DNA of 64,000 nt from contig JAEVHH010000006.1 in NCBI GenBank assembly GCA_017607445.1, forward strand, positions 2,294,001 through 2,358,000. Reading direction: 5' to 3'. This DNA is from Histoplasma ohiense (Eukaryota; Ascomycota; Eurotiomycetes; Onygenales; Ajellomycetaceae). Shown here one piece after another: positions 44,330-57,232 of the stretch. The translations under genes and the position numbers were made by a program. How positions within the stretch are numbered: the first letter of the stretch is position 1; every line of letters starts with the position of its first letter. Under the pieces are notes generated by a model. That model was not told the DNA's origin and did not search any database. It saw nothing but the letters and a program-made list of their open reading frames with translations.

Positions 44330-47300
44330 ATGGCTTCTCAAAAGAGAGAAGTTTACCTCCTTCCCCTGACCGACAATGGCAGCCCGGACGTCCCGCGGGA
44401 GTTCATCTCCTTACCGCCCCCCACAGACCCCCCATACATTCTGCGCTTCGTCACTGAGGGGAGCAGTCCCATTTGCAGACGAGGCAGCCTCTGGGCCAAT
44501 ATCCCGAAAGAAGGGAAACAGTTTGAGAAGGATGTATTTACGGAGTATAAGTAGGCCATTATCCTATATTTTTCCCTCTGAGTCTGTTTACGACTAGGGA
44601 AAACAGGAGTTGACTGTAGATGAGGGTAATGATAATAATAAGGAGAATATAACCTTAGATTAATCCACTCCTCAACCCAAGCGACTGAAATTGACATACC
44701 CATCACGGCTCCTGGTGCATTCGCCTTTTACGTAACATATGCCGCTCCCCCTTCGATCTCAGCCAGTTCGTCTTTAATCCCGCGGGAGAAGAGTCAAGAG
44801 CAGCTCCGCTCCCAAACTCACTACCTAACCATCTCTCCCCGCGTAACACTCAACGATACTAGACTCCCCTTCACATCCCTCTCAGTAATCACCGTCCTCT
44901 CAAAATTCATGGGTCAGTATCCGACAGACTGGGACAGGCATCTAGCCAGCATCTCCCGTCGTGGTTATAACATGGTCCACTTCACCCCGCTGATGGCACG
45001 TGGCGAGTCGAACTCGCCGTACAGCATCTTCGACCCATTGACGTTTGACCCGGCCTGTTTCCCAAATGGTGAAGCTGACGTGGCGGCATTGGTCAAGCGT
45101 ATGGAAGGCACATATGGGCTGCTGGCATTGACGGATGTCGTGTGGAATCACACAGCGAATAATGCTAGTTGGCTGTTGGAGCATCCGGAGGCTGGGTATA
45201 GTGTGGCCACGGCGCCGTGGTTAGAGGCGGCGTTGGAGCTTGATACGGCACTGCTGCGCTACTCCGAGCAGCTGGCCCAGCTGGGATTGCCTGTGGAGTT
45301 TAAATCGAATGAGGACGTGGTAGAAGTTGTCAATGGGATAAAGGGGAATGTCATTGATAAGATACGGCTGTGGGAGTATTACGCTGTGGATGTGCAGAGG
45401 GACGTGGAGCGGACGATTCAGGCTTATGTGAGCGATGACATTCGCATTCCCGAGGGTGGGTTTGGAGTGGATACTATTGGCCCTTTGCAGGAGATCAGAA
45501 ATTGGAGCTTAAAGGAAAAAGCGTCCTTTATTCGGGAGAGGGGATTGAATAATAACAACCGGATCCTGGGTCGACACAGTCGGGATGTCGATGCTGCGGT
45601 GGGTGCAGCCTTGCTACGGGCGCTATATGGTCGGTATGAAAAAGAGTCGTCAGATATTTCACAAATTCGAGTGGAGCTCGTTAAAATCCTCGACGAGGTT
45701 AATCTCCCGCTCTTTCTGGAGTTTGATAGGGATTCCCAGGAGATCTTTGACCAGGTCTTTAATCGCGTCAAGTACCAACGGCTCGACGATAATGGGCCGA
45801 AGCTGGGGCCAATTACTGAAGAGAATCCTCTTGTTGAGACATACTTCACCCGCTTGCCAGTGAATGGAGTGACGAAGAATCACGATCCAAATTCCCTGGC
45901 GCTGATTAACAATGGATGGGTGTGGAACGCAGATGCCATGCGAGACACAGCGGGCGCAGACTCTCGAGCCTATCTCCGACGCGAGGTCGTGGCCTGGGGC
46001 GACTGTGTAAAACTACGCTATGGTGCTTGTCCAGATGACAACCCATTCCTATGGGACTATATGGCCCGTTATACACGGCTGATGGCTAAACACTTCGCCG
46101 GCTTCCGCATTGATAACTGCCACTCTACCCCGCTTGTTGTTGCAGAATACCTCCTCAACGAAGCCAGGCGCGTTCGCCCAGATCTTACGGTTTTCGCGGA
46201 ACTATTTACTGGCTCTGAGGAGACGGATTATCTCTTTACGAAGCGGCTAGGTCTCAGCGCGCTGATCCGCGAGGCTATGCAGGCTTGGAATGCGACGGAG
46301 CTCAGCAGGCTTGTCCATCGGCATGGCGGGCGACCTATTGGGAGCTTTGATATCGATCTGCTGACGGGCGAATATGTTCGAGAAAACTCTCCCGATCACA
46401 CCAACGGTGGCGACAGGAATGAAGCTATCAAACACATCCGTGAGATGCCAATCCAGGTGCTATTTATGGATTGCACGCATGACAATGAGGTACCTGCGCA
46501 GAAGCGGCAAGCTAGAGATACGCTGCCCAATGCGGCACTGGTCGCCATGTGTGCATCTGCGTCTGGGAGTGTAATGGGCTACGATGAGATTTATCCAAAA
46601 AATCTGGACTTGGTGAAAGAGACGCGTGTGTATTCTTCTGGATTCTCGGAAGATGAAGGGCGGGGAGCGCAGGTGGGAGTCAAAGGGAATACGACAGCAC
46701 CTGCTGGGGAGGAGGGTATAGGTTGTGCGAAGAAGCTGTTGAATCAACTACACATGACAATGGCTGTGGATGGATATGATGAGACCCATATTCATCATGT
46801 GGGGGAGTACATCACTGTCCATCGCGTGCAACCGAATACTCGAAAGGGCATCTTCCTCATTGCTCATACGGCGTTTTCAAACAGTGGGAACTCGAATGCC
46901 ACGCTGGACCCTGTGTGCTTAACGAGGACTGATGCCAAGCTTCTTAGTGCCTGGAAGTTGGAAGTTGATGATTCTGATGCGTCGAAAAAGCGTGTTCTTT
47001 CCGATAAGAAGTATCTTAGGGGTCTACCAAGCCGCATTCTTAGCCTGGATAGTGTGCGAGTTGATGGGAAGGGGAATGAGACAGTAATTACAATTCCCGG
47101 CGAATTCCCCCCTGGTTCAATTGCGGTGTTCGAGACGTGGATTCCTGGTGAAGATCCATCCGAAAATCTTCGTTCCTTTATCATCTCCGGTGCCGACGAG
47201 GCATTCGGTAATCTTGACCTTATCGATCTTAACTTCGTCCTTTACAGATGCGATGCGGAGGAGAGAGATTCAAGTGGAGGCAAGGACGGTGTTTACAATA

Positions 47301-49285
47301 TCCCAAATTTTGCTCCGCTTGATTATGCTGGTTTGCAGGGCTGGTGGAGCGTGCTTGAACCTATCGTCCACTCCAACGACCTTGGCCACCCAGTATGCGA
47401 TAACATTCGCAGCGGCCAGTGGGCGTTTGATTTCATCGTCGGACGCATGAAAAATGCAGTAGAAGTATATGGATATGACCATCTGCGAGTTCCGGCAACA
47501 TGGCTGCAAGAGCGCTTCGATGCGATTCGCTCCGTGCCAGATTTCCTCCTGCCAAGGTACTTCTCCATGATCGTACAAACTGCGTATTATGCTGCGCGGA
47601 AACGTGGTATAAGTCTACTTGACGGCGTTCGATACGGCACACACTTCATCCACTCACTCGCAATGGTTGCCGTCCAGATGGTCGGGTATGTAAAATCAGC
47701 TTCTCTCTACCCGGACAAGCAGGTCCCCGCTCTCGCCGCCGGTCTACCACACTTCGCCACCGACTGGGCTCGATGTTGGGGCCGCGACGTCTTCATTTCA
47801 CTTCGCGGTCTCCTGCTGGTCACTGGCCGGTTCGACGACGCGAAGGCACACATCCTCGCTTTCGCAAGTGTGCTTAAACACGGCATGATCCCCAACTTGC
47901 TCGGGAGTGGTAAGCTGCCGCGTTACAACTCGCGGGACTCCGTCTGGTTCTTTCTCCAGGCCATTCAGGACTATACCACCATCGTCCCCGATGGGATTTC
48001 GCTGCTAGATGTGAAAGTACCCCGTCGCTTCTTGCCGTATGATGATATTTGGTTCCCCTTCGATGATCAGCGGGCGTATAGTCAGACCTCGACGATTGCA
48101 GAAATTGTCCAGGAGGTGTTCCAACGACATGCATCCGGGTTGTCGTTTAGGGAGTACAATGCCGGTCCAGAGCTAGATAGGCAGATGAATTCTGAAGGGT
48201 TCCAGATTGATGTTCATGTCGACTGGAAGACTGGATTTATCTTTGGAGGTAATCAGTGGAATTGCGGGACGTGGATGGATAAGATGGGTGAGAGCGAGAA
48301 GGCGGGAAATAAGGGCTATCCGGGGACACCCAGGGATGGTGCTGCTGTTGAGATTACAGGGCTTCTATACAGTGCTCTGCGCTGGGTGGAAAAGCTCCAT
48401 AGTGAGGGGCGTTACAAGCACGAGGGCGTTAAGATTGGCTCAATCTCTACAGCGACGATGGAGGAAATAACATTTTCAAACTGGGCCTCCCGTATCCACG
48501 AGAATTTCAACCGTGCCTACTACATTCCCCTCGACCCAGGCGATGATTCACAACACGACATCGACCCGTCCATCGTCCACCGTCGTGGCATTTACAAGGA
48601 TCTCTACAAATCCTCCACCCCCTACCAGGACTACCAGCTCCGTCCCAACTTCGCAGTCGCCATGGCCGTCGCTCCAACTCTATTTCCACTGAAGGATGCC
48701 CTTCATGCGCTTAGCATTGCGGACAATGTCCTCCGCGGCGAGGTGGGGATGGCTACGCTCGATCCTGCTGACCTGAATTACCGACCGCATTATAACAATG
48801 CTGAGGATTCAACGGATTTTGCCACGGCGAAGGGGAGGAATTATCACCAAGGGCCTGAGTGGGTGTGGCCGCTGGGTTATTTCTTGCGGGCGCTGTTGAG
48901 GTTTGAGATTTTGAGACGGTCTGGCTTCGGAGAGGGCTGGGAGGAGGGGAAGGGAGATGGGAAAGCAGAGGCGTTCCAACTTGTGTCAAGTAGGCTGAAG
49001 GGGTGTAAGAGAATGATTGTAGACAATAGGTGGAAGGGCCTGACGGAGCTGACGGATGGGGGTGGAGCCTTCTGTGCAGATTCAGTAAGTTGCCGTTCCT
49101 TGTTCATTCAATCTTGTTTTTATTTTCATTCCGCTCCATCTCTCCATCCTCGTGATGAAATGCACCAAACCTGTGTGGGTGTTATTGTTTACTAATTAAT
49201 TGCCTGCATATTCTAGTGCCCGACACAAGCATGGTCTGCGTCGTGTCTGTTGGATCTTTACTACGATGCGACTCAGTATCAGTAA
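44330..49285 (+). CDS. gdb1: Glycogen debranching enzyme (4-alpha-glucanotransferase / amylo-1,6-glucosidase)
   Basis: Three exons (44330-44550, 44659-49084, 49217-49285) give 1571 residues, close to the family's usual 1500-1550. The first exon adds the N-terminal beta domain (MASQKREVYLLPLTDNGSP), joined by KLIHSSTQATEIDIPI. The transferase part has GFRIDNCHSTP (nucleophile Asp), VFAELFTGSEETD (acid/base Glu) and MDCTHDNEVPAQKR. The C-terminal glucosidase half has FATDWARCWGRDVFISLRG, RYNSRDSVWFFLQAIQDY and VDWKTGFIFGGNQWNCG. The last exon supplies CPTQAWSASCLLDLYYD, with the conserved QAWS. Without splicing the frame reads into intron and stops at 49195. It removes glycogen branch points in the cytosol. 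Confidence 0.96.
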
Positions 49286-49623
49286 AGGGCCGGGGGTTGG
49301 TGGAGAATGAGAAATGATAGAAAAATGAGACCTCAGGAATCGACGGCTGACGGGCGGCGCTCTTTCAATTTTAAAGTTTTCATTGATTGATAGATACACT
49401 TTAAATAAATAGAAGAGATGGAAGTGTAAATAGATAGGGGAATTATGCAGGCTGTATATGCTAGTAGTAGTCATACTAGTTCTTTTTACATCTTGTTATT
49501 CCCACGGCTCCCAACACCCTACCCATTCCTCATATAGAGCCTCCAGCGCCACCTCCTACTCTCGAAATGTGAATTGTAGCTACAAGTTCCGCGAGAGCTG
49601 TATCGGATATAATAATAACAGCA
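49286..49623. other. Short spacer
   Basis: Nothing recognised. Confidence 0.5.
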
Positions 49624-50911
49624 ATGATGCCTCGATCCCCCGAGGATAGCGAAATAACTGACCTTGGATATTTTGCAGTCACTGAGGATGATGAGCCCTG
49701 GCATAGATATAAAACAGCAGGAGACTCCCGCACATTTCATCTCATTTGTATTGGAGAAGTGCTTAACCAAAGGTACCGCATTGATCATAAACTTGGTCAC
49801 GGCGGCTTCTCCACTGTCTGGATGGCATATGACCTTGAGACTAAGAGTGATGTCGCCGTCAAAGTAGCCAGCCTCGGGGGGAAACTCTGGAGAACATGAA
49901 GTCGATATGCAAGAAGAAATTCGCAAAAGTGTGCAGGACACCTCCCACCTTGTGACATCTCTGGCAACCTTCACTCTTCCTGTTCCTGCGGGCAAATCTT
50001 CTCGCCGAGTCCTGGTGTTTCCTCTGAGAGGTCGATCCCTGGGCAGTATATTTATGTGAACAGGGCATTGCCAATGTCAACTCGCATGTCCGCTGCTCGG
50101 CAATTACTGAAGGCTTTACGGAGTAGAAAGCCTACACAATGATGGGATTGTGCACCGCGGTGAGTCAGGCCAAACCTACTATATTCCATTGATGCCTGAA
50201 TGCTTGAACTAATGTCCTAATACCATTGATGCAGACCTAAATAGTCAAGATTGTATGTGGGGTGTAGAACCACTTCACCATCTCAACAAAGCTGCTAAGT
50301 ACGAAATTCTTGGCCGACCACTCAAGCAGATAATCCCATATGTACAACTCTGGAAAAAAGGAGAGCTTGTTCAACTCCTAGTGTTCCCCGAGAACTTACG
50401 CACTGAGGATTTCTATCTTGGCGACTTAGGCCTGGCAATGAGGCTCGAAGGCCCAGCAACTCAAGGCCGCCCACCCAGCTTGTATGTACTGCTCACCCGA
50501 ACGACTTCATAACAAGCCTCCAAGCTTTACTTGTGACATGTGGAGCTATATGTGTGTTTTTTCAGTGCTTTACCTAGGTTTTGTCCCTTTCAATACCTTG
50601 TCAAGTGGCGGGATAGTAAGCTCTATGGTTCTCACCCTAGGCCCTCTTCCCCAAGAATGGAAAGGCTTATATGTTGACCCCGAGAGCAGCCTTGACATGT
50701 GGTATGATCAGAATAGAAAGCCAGCCCCAGAAGACTCCCTTGAAGCAAAGATTGCATACCGGCGTCCGGAATCCGATCCTGTTGAACGACACCATGCACT
50801 CTCTGTCTTGTCAAAAGGGTATAGTTATATAAGTCCCTGAGGAGCGGGCCAACTGCAACACAGCTTCTGCAAGATCCATCATTTATAGCTCTTGTGGGCA
50901 AATACTGTTGA
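49624..50911 (+). pseudogene. Decayed SRPK-like serine/threonine kinase
   Basis: Begins intact: YRIDHKLGHGGFSTVWMAYD (glycine loop) and DVAVKVAS (ATP Lys). At the six-G run 49876-49881 the frame shifts to GEHEVDMQEEIRKSVQDT. A stop follows SLGSIFM at about 50058, and the next piece (SAARQLLKAL) is in another frame with a further stop near 50130. An intron (GTGAGT to TGATGCAG near 50160-50234) separates VH from DLN; after it comes a long open stretch with FYLGDLGLA in place of DFG. CSPERLHNKPPSFTCDMWSY holds the substrate-groove motif. A last shift near 50826 is needed to reach PTATQLLQDPSFIALVGKYC at 50911. Four or more breaks exclude a normal product. This kinase family is expanded in Onygenales. 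Confidence 0.75.
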
Positions 50912-51435
50912 TTTTATATTCTCCTTGACTACATGTGCATTTCTCTTTACCTCGTATTTTTTCCCGCTTTCCCTTCCTCTGGCTCGGTGGGGTTTACAAT
51001 TCGGTGCTAAGAGTGTTGAATGAAAGCGTGTCTTTCACCTCTTCGAACATTTGTCAGAGATAAATCCGTCCCCACAGCTATTCGCTTAGAGTATATCCTC
51101 AATATGAAAATTGCTGGTAATGTAGTGCACGGTAGGTGCGCTGAGTCAGCTATTAGTCATGTAACTTAGGTCATTGCATATGCATTTCTGTCAAAGTATG
51201 AACTTCTAAATATGGATCAACAAGCCAACAACCCAGTGATAACTACTGATACTGCTGATGTAGACAGTGGCTTGCCCTAAGATCACCGCGAAAAGTGGGA
51301 ATATGAGTCAACCTAACGAAGATTAGGCATGCCATCTCTAGGAAACCTGCTGCAGGATCCCGCTCTTCAATAGCTACGGGCCAGTTCCTCTTCGTCCTTG
51401 ACGACGGCGACGATTACCCCTCTCGGCCCACCCCA
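50912..51435. other. Spacer before the CSC1-like gene
   Basis: No gene seen; T/C-rich stretch 50940-51000. Confidence 0.5.
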
Positions 51436-54269
51436 ATGTTATCCTCATTGCTATCTGTGACCGCGACTACCACAGTCTCTTCGGCCCTGTCCCTCGCGAC
51501 AGGGAAAAATAGTTCCGGCGACGGTGGCGGGGATGGCGAGCATAGATTCCAGGATCAGACCAAGGGTCAGCGTGACCTGTTGACGCAGGTTATCGTCAGC
51601 TGCACTGTTGGGTTTCTTGCATTTATGGGCTTTTGTGTAAGATTTAGATTTGGCAGTTTTCTATCTCTCCCCCTTTGTTTCTTTGAACTTGTTTGTTTGG
51701 CGTGGGAAAATGCTAATTGCCCGGTGAAGATTCTTCGACCGAAGTGGAGAGAACTATATGCTGCGCGGAGGAGGTTGAGAACGGCTGCGTCAAGATTGCC
51801 TGAATTGCCGGATACGTTGTTTGGCTGGATCCCGATCGTCCATAAGATTTCGGACGATGAGGTTCTCGCATCGGCTGGACTAGATGCGTTTGTGGTTGGT
51901 TCTTAGTTCTTTACTATTCGAGGACTATATTTTGAGGATATGATGATGGTGCTCACCATGTTCTTCTACTACAGTTTTTATCATTTTATACGTACGCCAT
52001 TAAATTCTTGAGGGTGGTGTTCTTTTTCACTCTTGCGGTTATCCTCCCGATACACTATATATATACGAATAAATATGGCTATCCTTGGGACATGCCGGAG
52101 GATCATAAAGATGATCCACAAAAATCGAAGGCCAACCCGACATACCTATGGATGCATGTTGTGTTCGCCTATATTTTCACCGGCATTGGCATATCCTTTC
52201 TCATCGACCACACGAATAAAATCATCCAGATCCGCCAGCAATGCCTAGGTGCCCAAACGACGCTTGCGGATAGGACGCTTCGTTTGTCGGGGATTCCTCC
52301 CGAATTACGCTCCGAGGAAAAGATTAGGCAGTGCATCGAACAGTTTCAGATTGGGAAAGTGGATCAGGTTATGCTCTGCCGGGACTGGAGCGAGCTGGAT
52401 GGCCTGATGGAAGCGAGAAAAAATATTCTCCAGAAATTGGAAGAAGCATGGACTAAACATGTTGGTTATCGATGGCAAAGGTCCGATACCAGGGGAAACG
52501 CCTTACCGCTTGTTCAAACCGACCGGATGGCAGCAACCTTCGACTCGAACGAAAACAGCGAGCGGTCCCGCCTGCTTTCCGCCGAGGAATCTGCGCGAGC
52601 GCATGTGTCTAGCTATAACCTCAAGCGACCCACAACACGCATCTGGTATGGCCCGTTAAACCTGCGGTTCAAAACAATCGACGCAATTGATTTCTATGAG
52701 GAAAAGCTGCGGCAACTCGACGAGAGAATTGAGGAGATTCGCAAAAAGGAATGTGAGCCTATACCTCTCGCTTTCGTCACCATGGAGTCCATTGCTGCTT
52801 GCCAGATGGCTGTTCAGGCTATTCTCGATCCTTGGCCCATGCAACTGGTTGCGAACTTAGCACCTGCTCCTGCAGACGTTGTTTGGCAACACACATACCT
52901 GTCTCGGCGTAGCCGGATGCTGCGAGGCTGGTCTATCACATTGCTCATTGGGGTACTCACCGTGTTCTGGTCTGTGCTCCTGATCCCGCTTGCCTACCTG
53001 CTCAATTTGGAGACCATTGAAAAGGTGATTCCGAGTCTTGCGGATTTTCTTTCACGACATGCCATAGCCAAATCTCTTGTGCAAACCGGTTTGCCTACCC
53101 TCATTCTCTCCCTAATGACAATTGCCGTTCCATTTATTTATGATTGTAAGTTTTGTCACATCCATCCCCCTGTCTATCCGCAAACCTGTCGTTAATATCT
53201 GATTGTTCAAGGGCTGGGCAACCTTCAAGGCATGACATCTCAGGGAGACGTCGAGTTATCTCTTATCTCTAAGAATTTCTTCTTCACGTTTTTCAACCTC
53301 TTCCTCGTCTTCACGGTCTTTGCAACTGCCTCCAACTTCTACCGATTCTTCGAAAACCTCCGCGATGTCTTGAGAGATACGACCACGATTGCCTTAGCTC
53401 TCGCTCGCTCTTTGGAAACGCTTGCCCCCTTCTACACCAACCTCATTGTCCTCCAGGGCTTAGGGCTTTTCCCCTTCCGTCTTCTCGAATTTGGCAGTGT
53501 GTTTCTTTATCCATTCCAACGCTTTAGCGCGCACACACCCCGCGACTACGCCGGCCTCGACAACCCCCCCACGTTCAGCTACGGCCTTGCGCTCCCACAA
53601 ACAATCCTCATCTTCATAATCACTGTCGTGTACAGTGTCTTCCCCAGCTCGTACATCGTCTGCCTCTTTGGCCTCATCTACTTCTCCATCGGCCGCTTCA
53701 TCTACAAATACCAACTGCTCTACGCCATGGATCACCAGCAACACAGCACCGGCCGCGCATGGCCCATGATTTGCTCCCGCGTCATTCTAGGCTTCATCGT
53801 CTTCCAACTGGCCATCATCGGTACTCTTGCCCTCCGAACCGCCGTCACACGCTCAATCCTCGTCATCCCCTTACTCGTCGGAACTGTCTGGTTCTTTTAC
53901 TTCTTCTCTCGCACCTACGACCCGCTCATGAAATTCATAGCGCTACGCTCCATCGACCGCTCCCACGCTACGGTTGATCAGGATGAAGTACTCACACCTA
54001 ATTCAACAATTTACCCGGTTTCACAATGGGATCGAGATGCTGTCCCTCTCCGCTTCCGCGGTCAGGACCTTGCGTCCAAGTTGAAGAAGTATGTCAATCC
54101 AAATTTGGTCGTGCCTCTTGACGAACCGTGGATTCCGGGACGGGCATCCGCGCATGCGATTATTAATTCTCCTGATACGGGTGGTGATATTGTCACCGAA
54201 AGTAGTCACGATGATAATACTGGTACACGGAGGAATGGGAACAGGATCCGGAGGAATATGGGGCACTAA
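51436..54269 (+). CDS. CSC1/OSCA-type (DUF221) calcium-permeable channel-like protein
   Basis: Four exons (51436-51636, 51730-51894, 51975-53145, 53212-54269) give 864 residues. Layout follows the family: an N-terminal TM (VIVSCTVGFLAFMGFC), LRPKWRELYAARRRL, two more TMs (FLRVVFFFTLAVILPIHYIY; LWMHVVFAYIFTGIGISF), and a cytosolic loop with RTLRLSGIPPELRSEEKIRQ. A run of TMs starts at GWSITLLIGVLTVFWSVLLI. The pore region has FFFTFFNLFLVFTVFATASN and PFYTNLIVLQGLGLFPFRLL. Such proteins are plasma- or vacuolar-membrane channels opened by osmotic or mechanical stress. Intron 1 is 93 nt and has no in-frame stop, so its retention would insert 31 residues rather than break the protein. Confidence 0.9.
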
Positions 54270-55079
54270 ATCTCTTGATTTGAATAGAAGGTTATTGTAT
54301 ATACATACATATACGTACCTAAGTACATCGACTATATAGAATCGGACTCGTGATCAGGATCACTAGGCGACGAGAACCGAAGCTGATATTGGGATTGGAT
54401 CGGTATTATTTCTCTTTATGCTTGAGATTTTAGAGCTGGTGTTAGGTAGGATGGTTTTTGATATCATTTTCCTTTTTCTCCTTTATACTTTGTCAGCTTT
54501 CACCCTCCAACGCACCGTAATTACACACTTTCCATGATGAAGCTACTTCATACTGCCACTCACCCTTTGCCTAATATAACTTCAATCTCTCATCCACAAC
54601 TCATTCCTGCCCATTCCCAACTTTTCTCACATTGTTTTGGGTTACCCTAACAAAACCCGCATCGTCATTTCGCCCTTCTAAAGCGATATGGGTGGCAAAT
54701 TTTGTTTAAGCGATCCTGCAGGTTCCTATGCCCGGTTCTTCTATTCACAGTGGCTGGGACCCTTCTGAGAGAAAACAGACCCGTTCAAGTAATGTATAAT
54801 GTAACGCATTTGTGAAAATTCAATATTTTGTCTTTCCGAAGTTCTAAACAGCCACATATGTGTATATCCTCCTTTTTATTATTCCCTAGCCCCTTTGGTT
54901 TTGATCGACCAAGAGGAGAGAAAGATGAGAAGCACAAACAAGTAGACAAATTCGAAACAGATGGAGAAAAAACTCAGGGGAATAATAAGGGTCCCATCAT
55001 CGAAGGAGAATATAAGCAAAATGTCTAAAATCACTCATATTTTCGTCTTTTTTTTTCCCTTTCCTTTATTTTTTTTTTT
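54270..55079. other. Convergent 3' spacer
   Basis: Lies between two convergent genes. AT-rich with T runs near 55067-55080. No gene seen. Confidence 0.6.
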
Positions 55080-56478
55080 TTATGACACAACTTGTGCGTG
55101 CTCCCGTCGTTGTCGCACCGCGTCCGCGAGGGTTTGTAATACGCTCTCCGTATCCTCCCAGCCAATGCAAGCATCTGTGATGCTGACTCCGTATTTGAGA
55201 CCTGCTTTCCCCTGCGGACTGACTTTTTGATTTCCTATAGAGATCAACGGAAAAGCGAGGTTAGATCATGTGTTCAAAACCAGCCCTGCGAAAAAAAAAA
55301 AATGCAAAAGGATATAAAGGACGAGACTTCGATAAAAACACACACCTTCGTAAATGTTACTCTCGATCATAACCCCCATAATCGCTTGTTCCCCAGCTGC
55401 AATCTGCTCGGACAACACAGCGGCTACCTTAGGCTGGTTACGGTGATCCTTCAGAGAGTTGCCATGGCTGCAGTCAACCATCAACCGCAAGTTCAGGTTT
55501 TTCTCAGTCAGCTTCGCCTTAGCCTCCGCAATGCTCGCGGCGTCGTAGTTGGTTCCTTTCTTCCCACCCCGCAGGATCGCGAAGCAGTCCTCATTGCCAT
55601 CCGTGCCCACAATCGCCACGACGCCGGGCTTCGTCACGGAGAGGAAATGATGAGGGTGCTTGACGGCACCGATGGCGTCGACGGCGACATCTAGAGAGCC
55701 GTCCGTGCCATTCTTGAAGCCGACAGGGAAGGAAAGGCCACTTGCGAGCTCACGGTGGAGCTGGGACTCCGTGGTGCGTGCGCCGATGGCGCCGACGGAG
55801 AGGAGGTCGGCGAGGAACTGCGGGGAAATGGTGTCGAGCATTTCGCTGGCGATCGGCATGCCCTTGTCCGTCAGGTCGACGAAGAGCTGGCGCGAGACGC
55901 GCAGGCCCTTGTTGATTTGGAAGGAGTTGTCAATGTCGGGGTCGTTGATGAGGCCCTTCCAGCCGACGGTGGTGCGCGGTTTCTCGAGATAGGAACGCAT
56001 GACGATGAGTAGCTCATCCTTGTGTTTCTCCTTCTGCTGGAGCAGGCGGTTGCAGTAATCCATGGCTGCGTCTGGGTCGTGGATGGAGCATGGCCCGATG
56101 ATGACTAGGAGTCTGTTGAGCGGGTCTCTGCCATTGACGACAGCGGCGGCCTCCTTGCGCGAGCTTATGACCGTCTGCTTGGATGCGGGCGTCTGAGGGA
56201 TCTCATGTTGTAGCAGGTTTGGCGGGGTAAGAGGGTTGTAACCCCGAACTGTTTGTGTGGTGTGTTCGTTAGCTGAGTTGGGCTGAGACGGAGAATGGCG
56301 GGGAGCGGCACGGTGCTTCAAGATATTGAAGCAACGAAGTGTCAATGAATGGAACATACTTCGCCAGTCTTCCGCAAGTTCTGTGTTTCCGACATTTTTA
56401 TTCTCGATATACCACTATTCAGGGTTAGTTGAGTCATTTGCGGCCGGCCGCAGCTCATGAACTCACTTGGGTAGCCAT
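55080..56478 (-). CDS. 3-deoxy-D-arabino-heptulosonate-7-phosphate (DAHP) synthase, class I
   Basis: Four exons (56467-56478, 56360-56414, 55346-56248, 55080-55234) give 374 residues. It joins phosphoenolpyruvate and erythrose 4-phosphate in the first shikimate-pathway step. Motifs: LVIIGPCSIHDP, LEKPRTTVGWKGLINDP, GARTTESQLHRELASGLSFP, GFKNGTDG, VDCSHGNS with KDHRNQPKV, and VMIESNIYEG-NQ at the last junction, then GVSITDACIGWEDTE. The gene starts MATQWYIENK; the first exon is only four codons. EDWRIRGYNPLTPPNLLQHE resembles yeast Aro3 (Phe-inhibited) more than Aro4, so an Aro3/AroG isoenzyme is my guess. An internal ATG at 56357 starts an open frame only by reading intron 2 and is not the start. 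Confidence 0.94.
56430..56437 (-). promoter_or_regulatory. Gcn4/CpcA-type site inside intron 1 of DAHP synthase
   Basis: On the minus strand this reads ATGACTCA, the amino-acid general-control element, 30-40 bases into the first intron and close to the start codon. Aromatic biosynthesis genes are classic targets of this control. An 8-base match can occur by chance. Confidence 0.4.
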
Positions 56479-57232
56479 GGCGGGGCAGTTGACAAGCGAC
56501 GAAGGCGGAGGATTATTTGACAAATTTAGTTAGTGGTTGGACGGGGAGGTCAACTGCAAGTGTTGATTATAAGATATAAAGTGAAGAGAGGTATTGTCGA
56601 GAAGACGGCCTAGGCTCATTTCTTCATTAGATATTTCGTCGTCTTGATCGTTCACGCTTTTGGTCCTGGGGTTGATAGAAATCTCACCGAGCGATGACCT
56701 TCAGGGGTTTTTTTTTTTTTTTCTTTAGATTTCAAGCCCACAATTTTTAAGTTCAACAATTGAGATCCAGAAAGTTAGTTAAAACGTTATTTGATCACTT
56801 TGGAATAAAATATAGAGAAAATATATAGAACAATACTAGTTCTTCTTTTTAACAACCAGCAACATGGCCATGACATGACATGATCCCTTTTTATCCCCCA
56901 TTAGTTGATCCTTATCCCCCCGCGCCTCCACTTTATCCGTAATAATAATCACCACAGGGTTTTGCCTCATTAACTTAACACAGCCATAGCAGGTTTGACT
57001 CGAGTTAAATATACATCCGCAAACAAGACCTTATCCTCCAGAAGCGATAAAGAGAAATCCTCCGTCCCTCCTCTGCCATTGAAGCATTTCTCGCCCTCCT
57101 AGGATCCCATGGCGTCCCGCAGTCAGACACGGCAACGACAATTTATGCCAAGACCAGCTGAAGTCAAAGAGTGGCCACAAAATTGAAAACTCGCTCCTCC
57201 ATAGCATACGCTGTAGTTGTGAGTTGGGAGCT
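56479..57232. other. Spacer upstream of DAHP synthase
   Basis: Contains the DAHP synthase promoter and the 3' flank of the next minus-strand gene. T run at 56708-56722. No gene seen. Confidence 0.55.

Noticed and set aside
55266..56357. Alternative DAHP synthase start at the ATG at 56357 and end in LVLNT
   Set aside because: It reads through intron 2 and intron 3; the spliced form restores EDWRIRGYNPL at the start and the conserved TDACIGWE end.
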